A stretch of DNA of 64,000 bases from Shinisaurus crocodilurus (Eukaryota; Chordata; Lepidosauria; Squamata; Shinisauridae), in assembly GCA_021292165.1 (NCBI GenBank), contig JAHFWL010000452.1:62001-126000 (forward strand), given 5' to 3'. The position numbers and the translations under genes were made by a program. Below the pieces are notes generated by a model. It made no database searches and had not been told where the DNA came from. It saw only the letters and a program-made list of their open reading frames with translations. Below are positions 50,800 to 61,039 of the stretch, one piece after another. Every line of letters starts with the position of its first letter. The stretch's first letter is position 1.

Positions 50800-51695
50800 C
50801 CTCCATCACATGTAGAAGTGGACGCTCCGGTCAGCCAAGTCCATCACACGTAGAAGTGGACGCCAGGGATGGGGACTCGGACTCGAGGACTCGACTCGTG
50901 AGTCGGACTGAGTCCCCCCTCTGACTCGACTCGGACTCGAGTCCCAATATTTTTAATGGGACTCGAGACTCGACTCGGGACTCGAGACCAAGGACTCGTC
51001 AACATCCCTGGGCTGTTGACGAGTCTACTGCCTGTGCCAGAAGGAGCGTGATCACCGGTGAAGAGCGCATGGAAGCGAGGCGCGCCGCTGCTCGGCCACT
51101 ATGGACAGCTACCAGGAGCGCAGCCCCAACGATGTGTTGAGATTTATTTTGATTGATGTGTTGTTGTGGGGGGTTTGGGTTAGGGTCAGACATTTTGGGT
51201 TTGGCTGCCTCTGCCTGCCTGTTTGGGGTTCCCAGCCTCCTCTGCCTGCCTGGTCTCTTCTTGACCTGTTCAACAGTTGAATTGTCCAAGACAAAGGCCT
51301 CTGCCTGCCTGCTTAGGGGTTCCCTGCCTCCTCTGCCTGCCTGGTTATTTTGGGTTTGTCTGCCTGGTCTGTTCTTGCCAAAATCAGTTGCAGAGTTTTG
51401 AAATAAAAAGGCACACTTGTGCCTAGAATTTATTTAAGCCACACATCTGAAGTAGCCTTGTTTTGTTGGGAAAACCCCCCATTGATTTTAATAGGGACTC
51501 GTGGAGTCAGCTTTGGGAGTGACTCGTGACTCGTGACTCGTGAGTCACCATTTTGGACCAAGGACTCGGACTTGGACTCGAGACTCGGGTCCAAAGACTC
51601 GTGACTCGACTCGTGACTCGAGACCAAGGACTCTTCAACATCCCTGGTGGACGCTCCGGTCAGCCAAGTCCATCACATGTAGAAGTGGACGCACC
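50800..51695. repeat. 38-base tandem repeat hosting the GACTCG element
   Basis: The unit tccggtcagccaagtccatc + acacgtagaagtggacgc occurs at least twice, once on each side of the hAT-like insertion, with a partial copy before it. Confidence 0.7.
50864..51646. mobile_element. hAT-like element rich in GACTCG repeats, perfect 8-bp target duplication
   Basis: Ends are CAGGGATG and CATCCCTG. GTGGACGC flanks both sides (50856-50863; 51647-51654). Both terminal regions are arrays of ggactcg/gactcgtgactcg, and an internal CATCCCTGG near 51003-51011 suggests an embedded shorter copy. No transposase ORF. Confidence 0.8.
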
Positions 51696-52159
51696 GTTTT
51701 TAGAACCGGACGTGCTGGCTGGGGACGATGCCGTCCAACACGCCGGGAGTGCACCAGCCGAGGGGAAGCCGTTCTAAACCGTAGGAGAGAGAAATGGTGT
51801 ATCATCAACAATGTGGTAACCAGGCAAGCTCAGGAGAGGAGCGCGCCGCGCCGCGCAGCCCCAGGGCCCAGGAAGGAGGAAGTTGGGCGATGTATACATT
51901 GAATACATAAAGTTGCATGGTGCTGAGGGAAGGATGCCGAGCGACTGGCGCTTTCCTTCAGCTCCGTCATTCTCCAGGCTCACTGGGTGAAGAGGTGACG
52001 TGACGGGGAGGCAGGGCCGGTGCGAGGCAGTTTGGCGCCCTAGGCAAGATCGGATATTTAGCACGCCCCCTTCCCACTTGAGCCCTCCCTCCAGCTCCCT
52101 CGGAACTTACTGTGGACTGGACCTGGTGTACGGCTCAGCCCCGCTGGAACTGCTGGACC

Positions 52160-52458
52160 TGGAGGCGGAGGGAGGGAGGGAGGGAGGGCGGAAGGAAGGA
52201 AGGGAGGGCGGAAGGAAGGAAGGAAAGGAGGGAGGAAGGGCGGAAGGAAGGAAAGGAGGGAGGGCGGGAGGAAGGAAGGAAAGGAGGGAGGGCGGAAGGA
52301 AGGAAGGAAGGAAGGAAAGGAGGGAGGGCGGAAGGAAGGAAGGAAGGAGGGAGAAGGCGGAAGGAAAGGAGGGAGGGCGGGAGGAAGGAAAGGAGGGAGG
52401 GCGGGAGGAAGGAAGGGAGGGCGGAAGGAAGGGAGGAGGGAGGGAGGAAGGAGGAAGA
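52160..52458. repeat. GGAGGGCGGAAGGAAGG minisatellite
   Basis: An irregular purine-strand array of ggaggg, cggaa and ggaagg blocks. The Gly/Arg/Glu/Lys ORFs on plus and Pro/Phe/Leu ORFs on minus are artefacts. Confidence 0.9.
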
Positions 52459-53090
52459 GGGGTAAGGCAGCGAAAGAAGAGAGGAAAGGAAAAGGAAAGC
52501 GAAAGAGAAAAGAAGCCACAGAAATATTATTTTAAAAAAAGATTAAGGGGGGGAAGAAGGGGGGAGACTGATGAAAAAGGAAAGAAAGAAAGAAAGAACT
52601 GAAGTAGACCATTGGGGAAGGGGAAAAGACAAAATAGATTAAGAGGAAGGAAGGAAGGAAGAGGGGGAAGGCGGCGAAAGAAGAGAGGAAAGGAAGAGGA
52701 AAGTGAAAGAGAAAAGAAACCACAGCAATATTATTTTTAAAAAAGATTAAGGGGGGGAAGAAGGGGGGAGACTGATGAAAAAGGAAGAAAGAAAGAAAGC
52801 AAGAAGAACTGAGTAGACCATTGGGGAAGGGGAAAAGACAAAATAGATTAGAGGAAGGAAGGAAGGAGGAGGAAGAGGGGAAGGCGGCGAACGAAGAGAG
52901 GAAAGGAAGAGAAAGGAAAGAGAAAGAAACCACAGAAATATTATTTTTAAAAAAGATTAAGGGGGGGAAGAAGGGGGGAGACTGATGAAAAAGGAAAGAA
53001 AGAAAGAAAGAAAGAAAGAAAGAAAAAGAATGAACTGAAGTAGACCATTGGGGAAGGGGAAAAGACAAAACAGATTAAGAGGAAGGAAGA
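52459..53090. repeat. three-unit ~205-base satellite
   Basis: gagactgatgaaaaagg occurs at about 52565, 52770 and 52979. Each unit also has ccacagaaatattattt, gattaagggggggaagaagg and tagaccattggggaagggga. Units differ by small indels in GAAA/GGAA tracts. Confidence 0.85.
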
Positions 53091-53094
53091 AAAA

Positions 53095-53525
53095 TTAGAC
53101 TGGCTGGAAGGAAGGGGAGATTTTGCCCACCAGCCTCCCATCATTGGCCCCTGCCCGGCCGGGGGAGACCCTTCTGGTTTCCCAAGAGGGACGGGACCCC
53201 TTGCCCCCCAGGGCAGCCTCCCTTGGGATCTCAGAGTTGCTGCAGCCAAGTCCCCCGAGAAGTCCCACCGAACGCCATACAATTTACTCTCAAGTAAGTG
53301 TCCATAGGATTGCAAGCCCAGGCCGATGGCCCCAGGAAGCACACGAGAGGACCTGTCTGCCCATTGTCTCCAGCAGCCGCCATGCAAAGTCATACCACCT
53401 CTAACCGTGGAAGTTTTAATTCGGCCCTCATTGCCAAGAGCCCCAATAGACCTGGCCCTGCATGAATTTGGCGCGCAAGCTCCATATAAAACCAGGGGCC
53501 AATGCTATGCCTTGGGGCAACGTAA
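53095..53525. other. no gene seen
   Basis: Low-copy DNA between the satellite and the L1 remnant. Confidence 0.4.
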
Positions 53526-54860
53526 GTTGCTGCTAGAGATGAAATTCTTATAGCGTATATGATTTTGAACAAAGTAAATCGGACTTTGAAAGAGAATTAT
53601 GTGTAAATGATGAAGATCTTATTGCAAAAATGTATAAACTCTTGTTGAAATCTGAGACTGAGGAAGAACAGAACAAGTGAAGGAAGGTGCCTGGCGCCTA
53701 CCCTCTAGTATTTCAGGTGCCAGGTGAAGACCTTTTTATTTGCCCAATATTTTAATGGTTGATTTTATTCCTTTTATTATCGCCACTGTACCTCTGGATT
53801 GAATTTATTTTGGCTGCTTGTTTTTATCGTGTTATATTTTAAAATGTTTGTGTTTTTATATTTATTTTTGTTGTTATTTTTGTGTTGTGTTTTGGAAACC
53901 ACCCAGGGACGGGCGGTGAATAAATACAGTAAATAAATAAATAAAATGGGCCCAAAATTTTGGATATAATGTACTAATGGTACAATGGGAAAATATGTGG
54001 TTAAAAGGTTTGAAATTTACATAACAGGCCTGTGCCTTACGCTGGCTCAGCTTGTCTGAGTGTGGAAAGCTAAGCAGGGTCAGGCCTGGTTATTACTTGG
54101 ATGGGAGACCCCTCCTCTAGTTTCCTGCATTCAGCAGGGGGTTGGACTCGATAGCCTTGTAGGCTCCTTCCAACTCTATGATCTATGAAATCTATTATGT
54201 TCTAGTCTTAAAGAATTTCTATAAGATGATATATCGTTGGTATATGTCTCTGGAGAAATTGGCAAAATCATATAATGGTATCTTGGGTGTATGTTGGAAA
54301 TGTGAACAGCAAGAAGGAACTTTTTTTATCATATGTGGTGGACATGTAAAAAAGCTAAAAAAAATTGGATACAATAGGTACAAATTCATTCACGAATTCA
54401 AAAAATTCTAAAGATTAACATTCAACTGAAACCAGAGGCTTTTCTCTTGGGAATAATGGATAGTCAGTTGGAAAGAAGTCATGGAACTTTATTTTTATAT
54501 ATGACAACGGCAGCGAGACTCTTATATGCACAAAAGTGGAAAGTTCCAGCACTGCCTACAACAGAAGAATGGCTGGTCAAGATGGTGGAGCTGGCAGAGA
54601 TGGCCAAACTTACGTCATTCTTTAGAGAAAAGACAACATCTATGTTTACTGCTGAGTGGAAACCTCTAATTGACTTTTTGCAGGGTTTAGAAAAAAGTGA
54701 TTTGTTTATTTGTGGTTTTGTGGAATAATAAGAGGATAAATTTGTGACAATAGAAAAAAGAGAACTTTCCTTTTTTGATTATCGACTAGAGAAACTATTT
54801 GTTACTTCTATTGCTGTAGAAAAATTCGGAAGTCCATTTTAATTTTGTTAATGGTTAATT
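53526..54860 (+). mobile_element. L1-like LINE ORF2 3' remnant with two nested insertions
   Basis: The C-terminal ORF2 region is readable in pieces; the last open piece (54447-54728) includes TTAARLLYAQKWKVP, TTEEWLVKMVELAEMAKLT and EWKPLIDFLQ. The element is interrupted at about 53684-53945 by another repeat's 3' end (ggacgggcggtgaataaata) and at 54027-54190 by a 5S SINE. Frameshifts make it inactive. Confidence 0.75.
54027..54190 (+). mobile_element. 5S-derived SINE with CR1 tail, copy 3
   Basis: Head gctggctcagcttgtctgag, gaaagctaagcagggtcagg, ttacttggatgggagacc; tail gggttggactcgatagcc to ccaactctatgatctatg. It lies inside the L1 remnant. Confidence 0.85.
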
Positions 54861-54978
54861 ATGGTTATATGTTTTGTGCTTTTGTTTTCAATCCCCCTCC
54901 ATTCAGCTGCATGGGATGACCCCATTGTGTTCAAATATGATGAAGGAGAAAAAGGTCTCTCTGTCGACTTTCTAGGGC

Positions 54979-55117
54979 CAGGGCTCTCCAACCTTGGGTC
55001 CCCAGATGTGGCTGGCCTACAGCTCCCAGCATACCAAGCCAGCATGGCTAATGGCAAGGGATTCTGGGAGCTGTAGTCCAGCAGCAACATCTGGGGACCC
55101 AAGGTTGGCAAGCCCTG
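54979..55117. mobile_element. palindromic hAT-like MITE, family B, copy 2
   Basis: Left end CAGGGCTCTCCAACC, right end ggttggcaagccctg. Arms include ggcctacagctcccagcata and its inverse. Confidence 0.75.
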
Positions 55118-55211
55118 TTCAAGGCTATATGGACTAAGAAAGCTGCAAAGGCTCTCTTTTCCTTTCTGGACATCTGCTACGATGTCTGGGAAAGGTCAGA
55201 AGTGCTCTTAC

Positions 55212-55983
55212 CTGGTGGATGTGGCACAGGTGGGCTCATCGACGGAAGGTGGCTGGCACGACGGGGAGAGACGAGGTACCGGCGGGTGGGGTGGGGGGGC
55301 GAACGATGGGGGCGGGTGGGGTGGGGGGAGGAAAAAGGCGGCTTCTACGTCTGGGTCTTCGAATGGGGGCAGGTGGGGGAGGTTTTTTGAAGATGGGGGC
55401 AGGTGGGGGAGGTTTTTTGATGTCAGGGGCAGGTGGGCGGGGTTTCTTGAGGACGGGGCCAAGTGGGGGAGGATTTTTTACATCAGAGGGCGAGGTCTTT
55501 GAGGACAGGGGCAGGTGGGGGAGGTTTGGGAGACGGGGGCAGGTGGGGGAGGTTTTTGGGAGACGGGGCAGGTGGGGGAGGTTTTGGGAGACGGGGGCAG
55601 GTGGGGAGGCTTTTGGGGACGGGGCAGGTGGGGGAGGTTTTGGGAGAGGGGGCAGGTGGGGGAGGTTTTGGGAGACGGGGGCAGTGGGGAGGATTTTGAC
55701 ATCAGTGGGGAGGTTTTGAGACAGGGGCAGGTGGGGGAGGTTTTGGGAGACGGGGGCAGGTGGGGGAGGTTTTGGGAACGGGGGCAGGTGGGGGAGGCTT
55801 TTGGGAGACGGGGGCAGGTGGGGGAGGTTTTGGAGACGGGGGCAGGTGGGGGAGGTTTTGGGAGACGGGGGCAGGTGGGGGAGGCTTTTGGGAGACGGGG
55901 GCAGGTGGGGGAGGCTTTTGGGAGACGGGGGCTGCTGGGATGGTGGGGAGGTCGGGATGGAGCGGGGGATGTATCCATGGCTC
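55212..55983 (-). CDS. tandem exon copy 4 of unidentified gene, expanded by a proline-rich minisatellite
   Basis: Acceptor TTTGTCATTGTAG followed by GAGCC-ATGG, where the other copies read GAGCCCATGG, so one C is missing. The far end has a good donor CACCAG|GTAAGAG. Between them about 25 units of a ~30-base GC-rich minisatellite encode Pro-rich text (KASPTCPRLP or PPPPAPVSQ, depending on frame). In the frame set by the upstream exons a stop occurs after about 93 codons. All three frames meet a stop before the donor. It may be a terminal exon, a frame-broken copy or an assembly artefact. Confidence 0.4.
55270..55935. repeat. ~30-base GC-rich minisatellite
   Basis: On the plus strand the unit reads gggggcaggtgggggaggtt plus ttgggagac, repeated with small length changes. 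Such arrays collapse or expand easily in assembly. Confidence 0.9.
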
Positions 55984-56165
55984 CTACAATGACAAACAGA
56001 AAGGTGTGCAGTCAGTGGGAGAGCGCCAGGCATTCTCTGTACCCCACAGTCCCACATGGTGGAAGGAGGGGACGGGTACAGCCTTAAGCGGGGGGCACTC
56101 TTAGCAATAAAGGTTTGCTTACCTGGTCATCTTAGTGAACGGACATAGGCTAAACATTTGCTCAC

Positions 56166-56207
56166 CTGCTCATCCCGCGGTGGGGCGGGACTAGTGTCCA
56201 TGGGCTC
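56166..56207 (-). CDS. tandem exon copy 3 of unidentified gene
   Basis: Acceptor CTTGTCACCCTAG, donor GAGCAG|GTGAGC, 42 bases, symmetric phase 0. Encodes EPMDTSPAPPRDEQ. Flanking intron sequence is shared with copy 2 over about 60 bases on each side, so exon and intron were duplicated together. Confidence 0.6.
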
Positions 56208-56469
56208 CTAGGGTGACAAGCAGAGAGGTGGGCAGTCAGTGGGGGAGCACCAAACGTTCCCTGTACCCCACAATCCCACATGCCTTAAGAAAGGGTGCCA
56301 TCTTGGGCACAGAGCGGCTCAGCAAGGGCCCCCATTAGCAACGGAGCAGCGGGTGGGCTTGGACATTGGACTTGGCAGGACGTGGTGCAGCTATGGCACG
56401 ATGCCACTGAAGGCCGCTTGGGATTTACTGGTGGGATCTCTGCCATTCACGCCCTAAGCTACCTGCGGC

Positions 56470-56835
56470 CTCCAATCCTGGGAGGGATAAGTAGCCAGTA
56501 GCCACATTCATAGTCTTTATGCTGCCTGAAAACAACGGAGTCTTTTGGCACCTTAACGTCTAATAAATCTATGCTGGCAAGAATAAATTGCTAGTCTTCA
56601 AGGTGCCACAAGAGCCTTTGTAGTTTTTCTTCTTGCAATAGACTTACACAGCTCCCCCCCCCCTGGAAATTATCCTCCTCCACCTTTCCCTCCTCTAATC
56701 CCCTTTTAAAGCCATCCGAGTGGGCGGCCATCACGACTTCTTGGGGTAGCAATGCTATAGTTTGACATAGCTTTGGAGCTTTGACATAGGGTGACCGGCC
56801 AGATGGGCGATTAATAAATATAAGAAATAAATAAA
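56470..56835. mobile_element. interspersed repeats between tandem exons
   Basis: One block reads ctagtcttcaaggtgccaca and gtctaataaatctatgctgg. Another is an L3-like minus fragment (ccccttttaaagccatccga). A third is a LINE tail (gatgggcgattaataaatat). They account for the longer spacing between exon copies 2 and 3. Confidence 0.5.
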
Positions 56836-56855
56836 TAGGCTAAACATTTGCTCAC

Positions 56856-56897
56856 CTGCTCATCCCGTGATGGGGCGGGGCTTGTGTCCATTGGCTC
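56856..56897 (-). CDS. tandem exon copy 2 of unidentified gene
   Basis: Same splice sites as copy 3. Encodes EPMDTSPAPSRDEQ in 42 bases, phase 0. The third codon positions differ from copy 3 (CCA, ACA, AGC against CCC, ACT, AGT), while the EPMDTSPAP core is kept, which hints at selection on the protein. Confidence 0.6.
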
Positions 56898-57071
56898 CTA
56901 GGGTGACAAGCAGAGAGGTGGGCAGTCAGTGGGGGAGCACCAAGCGTTCCCTGTACCCCACAATCCCAAAGATGCAGGGTCACAGAGAGCGTTTTCAGGC
57001 TTGGGAAAACGCTTTCTGAAAGAGCCCCAGCCTGTCAAGGGAGGCTTGAGATAGGGTAAAAATTTGCTCAC

Positions 57072-57161
57072 CGGTTGCTGGAGGGTGGAATGTGCCGGGG
57101 TTGTGGGGGCTGCTGGGGTGGGGGGAGCTCGGGCGGGAGCGGGGGACGTGTCCATGGGCTC
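57072..57161 (-). CDS. tandem exon copy 1 of unidentified gene
   Basis: Acceptor CTGTTTGTCGTCCTAG, donor CAACCG|GTGAGC, 90 bases, phase 0. Encodes EPMDTSPAPARAPPTPAAP then TTPAHSTLQQP. It is longer than copies 2 and 3 and resembles the start of copy 4, suggesting copies 1 and 4 keep the ancestral Pro-rich length. Confidence 0.6.
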
Positions 57162-57252
57162 CTAGGACGACAAACAGAAAGGTGTGCAGTCAGTCAATGG
57201 GAGGGCACCCGACAACCTCTCTACCCCACAACCCCACACCCCTTACGGAATG

Positions 57253-57412
57253 AGGCCCGTGGCTCACGCTGGCTCAGCTTGTCTGAGCGTGGAAAGCTAA
57301 GCAGGGCCAGGCCTGGTGATGACTTGGATGGGAGAGCCCTCCTCTAGTTTCCTAGCAGGGGGTTGGACTCGATGGCCTCGTAGGCTCCTTCCAACTCTAT
57401 CCAGATCTAAGA
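57253..57412 (+). mobile_element. 5S-derived SINE with CR1 tail, copy 4
   Basis: Head gtggctcacgctggctcagc, gaaagctaagcagggccagg, tgacttggatgggaga; tail gggttggactcgatggcctc. It interrupts the duplicated intron upstream of tandem exon copy 1. Confidence 0.85.
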
Positions 57413-57856
57413 AATCTATGGAAGGGCGCAGCCTTTGCCACAGAGCAGCTCGGCAAAGGGCACGCTTGGCAATGGAGCCTTGTCCTCATTGTGCCCCACC
57501 GCCGACACCCGGGCGCCCTGGCCTCGCTCCTGTTCCCCTTTGGCCTTCCCACGTGATCGGCACACCGCCAGAAATGGCAAGGAGAAAGAGCCGCTGCCTC
57601 TTCTGGGAAGATTGGGCTCAAAAGTAAGTGAACTGGCAGAAAGCAGCTAGCTAAGGTTGTCTTTGGAGGCTCCGGGTTTTGGGGGACTCCGTGATTCCTC
57701 TTTTCACTGCTCACTGCTATTCACCTGTCTTCTCCCTGTGGGCCCATCCACAAGCCCGCCCAGAGAGAAGGAGATTGTGGTCCATCGCATCACTGCCTCC
57801 GTCCTCAGGGAGCGCAAGTGAAAAGCCAGTGAGAGGAACAGTAAAGCCAGGAGGCA

Positions 57857-58025
57857 TCAGGGTTTGGCAGCGGGCTCCCTTTGGGGTGCGGCCTCAGGAG
57901 ATGCCCAACAATGCTGATCCTGACAGCAGCGAGCAATGGCAGCGAGAAACAGGCGGGCCGTGTCAGGATCAGGCTCAATGAAGGCCTCTTGCCCAAAGAC
58001 GCTCCAATATCTGGGGGCAGCCTTG
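57857..58025 (-). CDS. possible second exon of unidentified gene
   Basis: Acceptor GCTCCTCCCTCAG, entering in the phase left by the start exon. The joined frame gives KAAPRYWSVFGQEAFIEP and TARLFLAAIARCCQDQHC, then a TGA at 57857-57859. No strong donor lies before the stop. If this is the true reading, the product is about 92 residues and the tandem exons belong to another isoform or gene. A second acceptor 39 bases upstream would read a different frame. Confidence 0.4.
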
Positions 58026-58290
58026 CTGAGGGAGGAGCTATTGTCAGATGCCTGAAATTTAACGTTCGGCATGAAGGAGCCAGACTGATCAAACCCCGAC
58101 TCCTTCATCACCAACCACGAGGACACGCCCTGCCTTCTTCCTGTGAGCTTTCCCCAGTTGCTCATCCTGCCACATGCTGGAACCCCTAAGCCGTCAGAAC
58201 CCAGTCACCTCCTCTTCATTCCCCAATCTCCCACCTGACCTCCCTCTGGCCTTCTCCCTCCACCATCACTTAAAATTTGAGCTTTCTTAC

Positions 58291-58400
58291 CGGCCATTGG
58301 CATCCTCCGTGATAAGTGTGCGCCATTTGTGAACGTCGTCAACACTCTGCTTGGAACTTGGAAGGCCAACGGTCGCCTGAGGGCTGATGGAACTCTCCAT
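58291..58400 (-). CDS. start exon of unidentified gene
   Basis: ATG at 58400 opens 36 codons plus two bases: MESSISPQATVGLPSSKQSV, then DDVHKWRTLITEDANG. It ends at GGCCG|GTAAGA, a consensus donor. The composition (acidic/Ser-rich, W, no low-complexity bias) is protein-like and unlike the surrounding repeats. I do not recognise the family. It lies upstream of PDPR in the same orientation. Confidence 0.55.
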
Positions 58401-58601
58401 CGTCGTGGATGCTGGAACCCGGCCATTGTGACACCGCAGTGTGTGGGGCCCAGAGAGAGCTACTGCTGAGTTCCAGGGTCACCATCTGTGAACTGGGCTT
58501 TCAGAACTCGAGCAGGGAGGGTCCCCTTGGAGTGGAAGGAGACTGTCATATTCTGAAAGGGAGGGAATAATTCAAGTGATTTCCACATGGGGAAAAAAAC
58601 A

Positions 58602-58796
58602 GTATTTATTTATTTATTTCCTGCAAGGAACCCAAGGCGGCTTACATAGTCCTCCTCCTCTCCGTTTTATCCTCACAACAACCCTGTGAGGTAGGTTAGG
58701 CTGAGAGTCAGCGACTGGGCCAAAGTCACCCAGTGAGTTTCACGGCCGAGCGGGGACTAGAACCCGGATCTCCCGGGTCCCAGTCCAACACTCTTT
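58602..58796 (-). mobile_element. tRNA-derived SINE, minus
   Basis: It begins with (TTTA)n, then tcctgcaaggaacccaaggc, ggcttacatagtcctcctcc, acaaccctgtgaggtaggtt and cggggactagaacccgg, the reverse of the 26.0 kb copy. Confidence 0.85.
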
Positions 58797-58799
58797 ATT

Positions 58800-59440
58800 A
58801 CAGTTCCTAAATCACTCAAAAATGTCCTGTTCAAAACCCCAAACGCAAACATGAATGGGAGTGCGTGCTCTATGAAAATGTCAGCAAATTCCCGAACTTG
58901 TGTTGGAAAAATACCCATTTGCAAATACAGTATGCACTGTTTATAAAATTCACACTTTAAATAAAGTTTTCACACTTTGATCAAAGGGGGGGGATGTGCA
59001 TTTTTGGAAAATGCACACAGAAATGCACTTTTCTCCTTAGAACGAACCGAGAGAAACAGGTCCCAAATGAGTCGAGGAGCAAGCTGAACCGAGCCTAGAA
59101 GGGACGTTTGCAGAATTCTGGCAAGCTCTCCCATCCCTAAAGGGCAGTGGTAATTCCACTTCTGTCATATTGTGGCTAGCAGTTTGAGCTTTAGTCCACT
59201 GTGGACCTGGCGGGCTAGGCAGTTTGTACGTTTCATTGTCTGGCTATTTTGGATGTTTAATCAGGTATTCCTTATGAATAATGAAATTCACAGAATAAAC
59301 AAAGATATGCACATTGTTGGCATTGCATAATCTCTAATGCTGCAGAATGCAGGTCTTCTTGGGCAGAATTTGGTTGCCTCAGGTAATGTTCCATGTAACT
59401 GAAGGCCAGAGTACAGTAGTGCCTGCAACCCCCATACTGT
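58800..59440. other. no gene seen
   Basis: AT-rich low-copy DNA upstream of the tandem-exon gene. Confidence 0.4.
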
Positions 59441-59442
59441 AT

Positions 59443-60405
59443 CATAGAATCAGAAAAGTAGAGTTGGAAGGGGCCTACAAGGCCATTGAGTCCAACCCCC
59501 TGCTCAATGTAGGAATCCAGGTCAAAGCATTCCTGACAGATGGCTGTCCAGCTGCACCTTGAATGCCTCCAGAGTGGGAGAGCCCACCACCTCCCTAGGT
59601 AGTTGATTCCATTGTCTTATTGCTCTGACAGTCAGGAAATTTTTCCTGATGTTTAGGTGGCATCTAGGTTCCTGCAACTTGAGCCCATTATTCCGTGTCC
59701 TGCAAACTGGGATGATCAAGAAGAGATCCTGGCCCTCCTGTGTGTGGCAACCCTCCAAGTACTGGAAGAGTGCAATCAGATCTCCCCTCAGTCTCCTCTT
59801 CTGAAGGCTAAACATGCCCAGTTCTTTCAGTCTCTCCTCATAGGGCCTTGTTTCCAGTCCCTTTATCATCCTTGTTGCCCTCCTCTGAACCCTCTCCAGT
59901 TTGTCTATGTCCTTCTTAAAATGTGGTGCCCAGAACTGGACGCAGTACTCAAGATGAGGCCTAACCAGTGCCGAGTAAAGGGGAATTATCACTTCCCATG
60001 ATTTGGAAGCTATACTTCTATTAATGCAGCCCAAAATAGCATTTGCCGTCGTTGCAGCCACATCGCATTGCAAGCTCATATTCAGTTTGTGATCTACTAC
60101 AATTCCAAGATCCTTCTCACTTGTAGTATTGTTGAGCCAAGTGTCCCCCATTCTGTAACTCTGCATTTGGTTTCCTCTCCCTAGGTGCAGCACTTGGCAT
60201 TTATCCCTATTCAATTTCATTCTGTTGGTTTCGGCCCAGCGCTCCAGCCTATCGAGATCTCTCTTTGAATTTTGTTTCTGTCTTCCAGAATATTAGCTGT
60301 TCCACCCAACTTTGTGTCATCTGCAGATTTGATAAGCATTCCCTGCACCTCCTCATCCAAATCATTGATAAAAATGTTGAATAGCACAAAGGAAAACAAT
60401 GAAAT
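59443..60405 (-). mobile_element. 5'-truncated CR1, minus
   Basis: It starts agaatcagaaaagtagagtt, followed by the reversed 3' UTR, ORF2 C-terminus and back to the post-FADD region. A frame of 232 codons remains open at 59522-60220, then a shift occurs near 60260. The end at about 60405 is a 5' truncation within RT. Confidence 0.88.
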
Positions 60406-60502
60406 TGTCTTTCAGCCGGGCTGGTAGAATGGCCCCGCTTCTGCCACTCCTTTCCCTCTGTATGGCTGCTGGAATGGCTGCTGGTGTCAACAGTTGAGGG
60501 AG

Positions 60503-60997
60503 GGTTCTGGGCACAACACTTTAAGAAGGATGTAGACAAACTGGAGAGGGTTCAGAGGAGGGCAACAAGGATGATAAAGGGACTGGAAACAAGGCCCTAT
60601 GAGGAGAGTGAAAGAACTGGGCATGTTTAGCCTTCAGAAGAGGAGACTGAGGGGAGATCTGATCGTACTCTTCCAGTACTTGAAGGGATGTCACACAGAG
60701 GAGGGCCAGGATCTCTTCTCGATCATCCCAGTTTGCAGGACACGGAATAATGGGCTCAAGTTACAGGAACCCAGATTCCACCTAAACATCAGGAAGAATT
60801 TACTGACTGTCAGAGCAATAAGACAATGGAATCAACTACCTAGGGAGGTGGTGGGCTCTCCCAATCTGGAGGCATTCAAGGTGCAGCTGGACAGCCATTT
60901 GTCAGGAATGCTTTGACCTGGATTCCTGCATTGAGCAGGGGGTTGGACTCGATGGCCTTGTAGGCCCCTTCCAACTCTCCTTTTTATGATTTCTATG
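60503..60997 (+). mobile_element. 5'-truncated CR1, plus
   Basis: It begins ttctgggcacaacactttaa inside the ORF2 C-terminus, with one short deletion (gaggagagtgaaagaa), and ends ccttccaactctcc...tatg. It faces away from the neighbouring minus-strand copy. Confidence 0.88.
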
Positions 60998-61039
60998 AGG
61001 AAGAGCATTCATGGGAGTGGTATCCAACGTCTTTCAAAA

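Noticed and set aside
52000..52602. 200-codon Gly/Arg/Glu/Lys ORF and 150-178-codon Pro/Phe/Leu ORFs
   Set aside because: They are translations of the purine minisatellite and satellite; no splice or domain evidence.
55219..56104. Gly-rich plus-strand ORFs of 114-190 codons
   Set aside because: These are the opposite strand of the minisatellite. The minus strand has the conserved splice sites.
57397..57714. Extra exon of the tandem-exon gene around 57.42-57.60 kb
   Set aside because: A possible acceptor exists (CAATCTTCCCAG) and one frame is open for 60 codons, but its end lies in the duplicated intron unit and no donor closes it; left unassigned.
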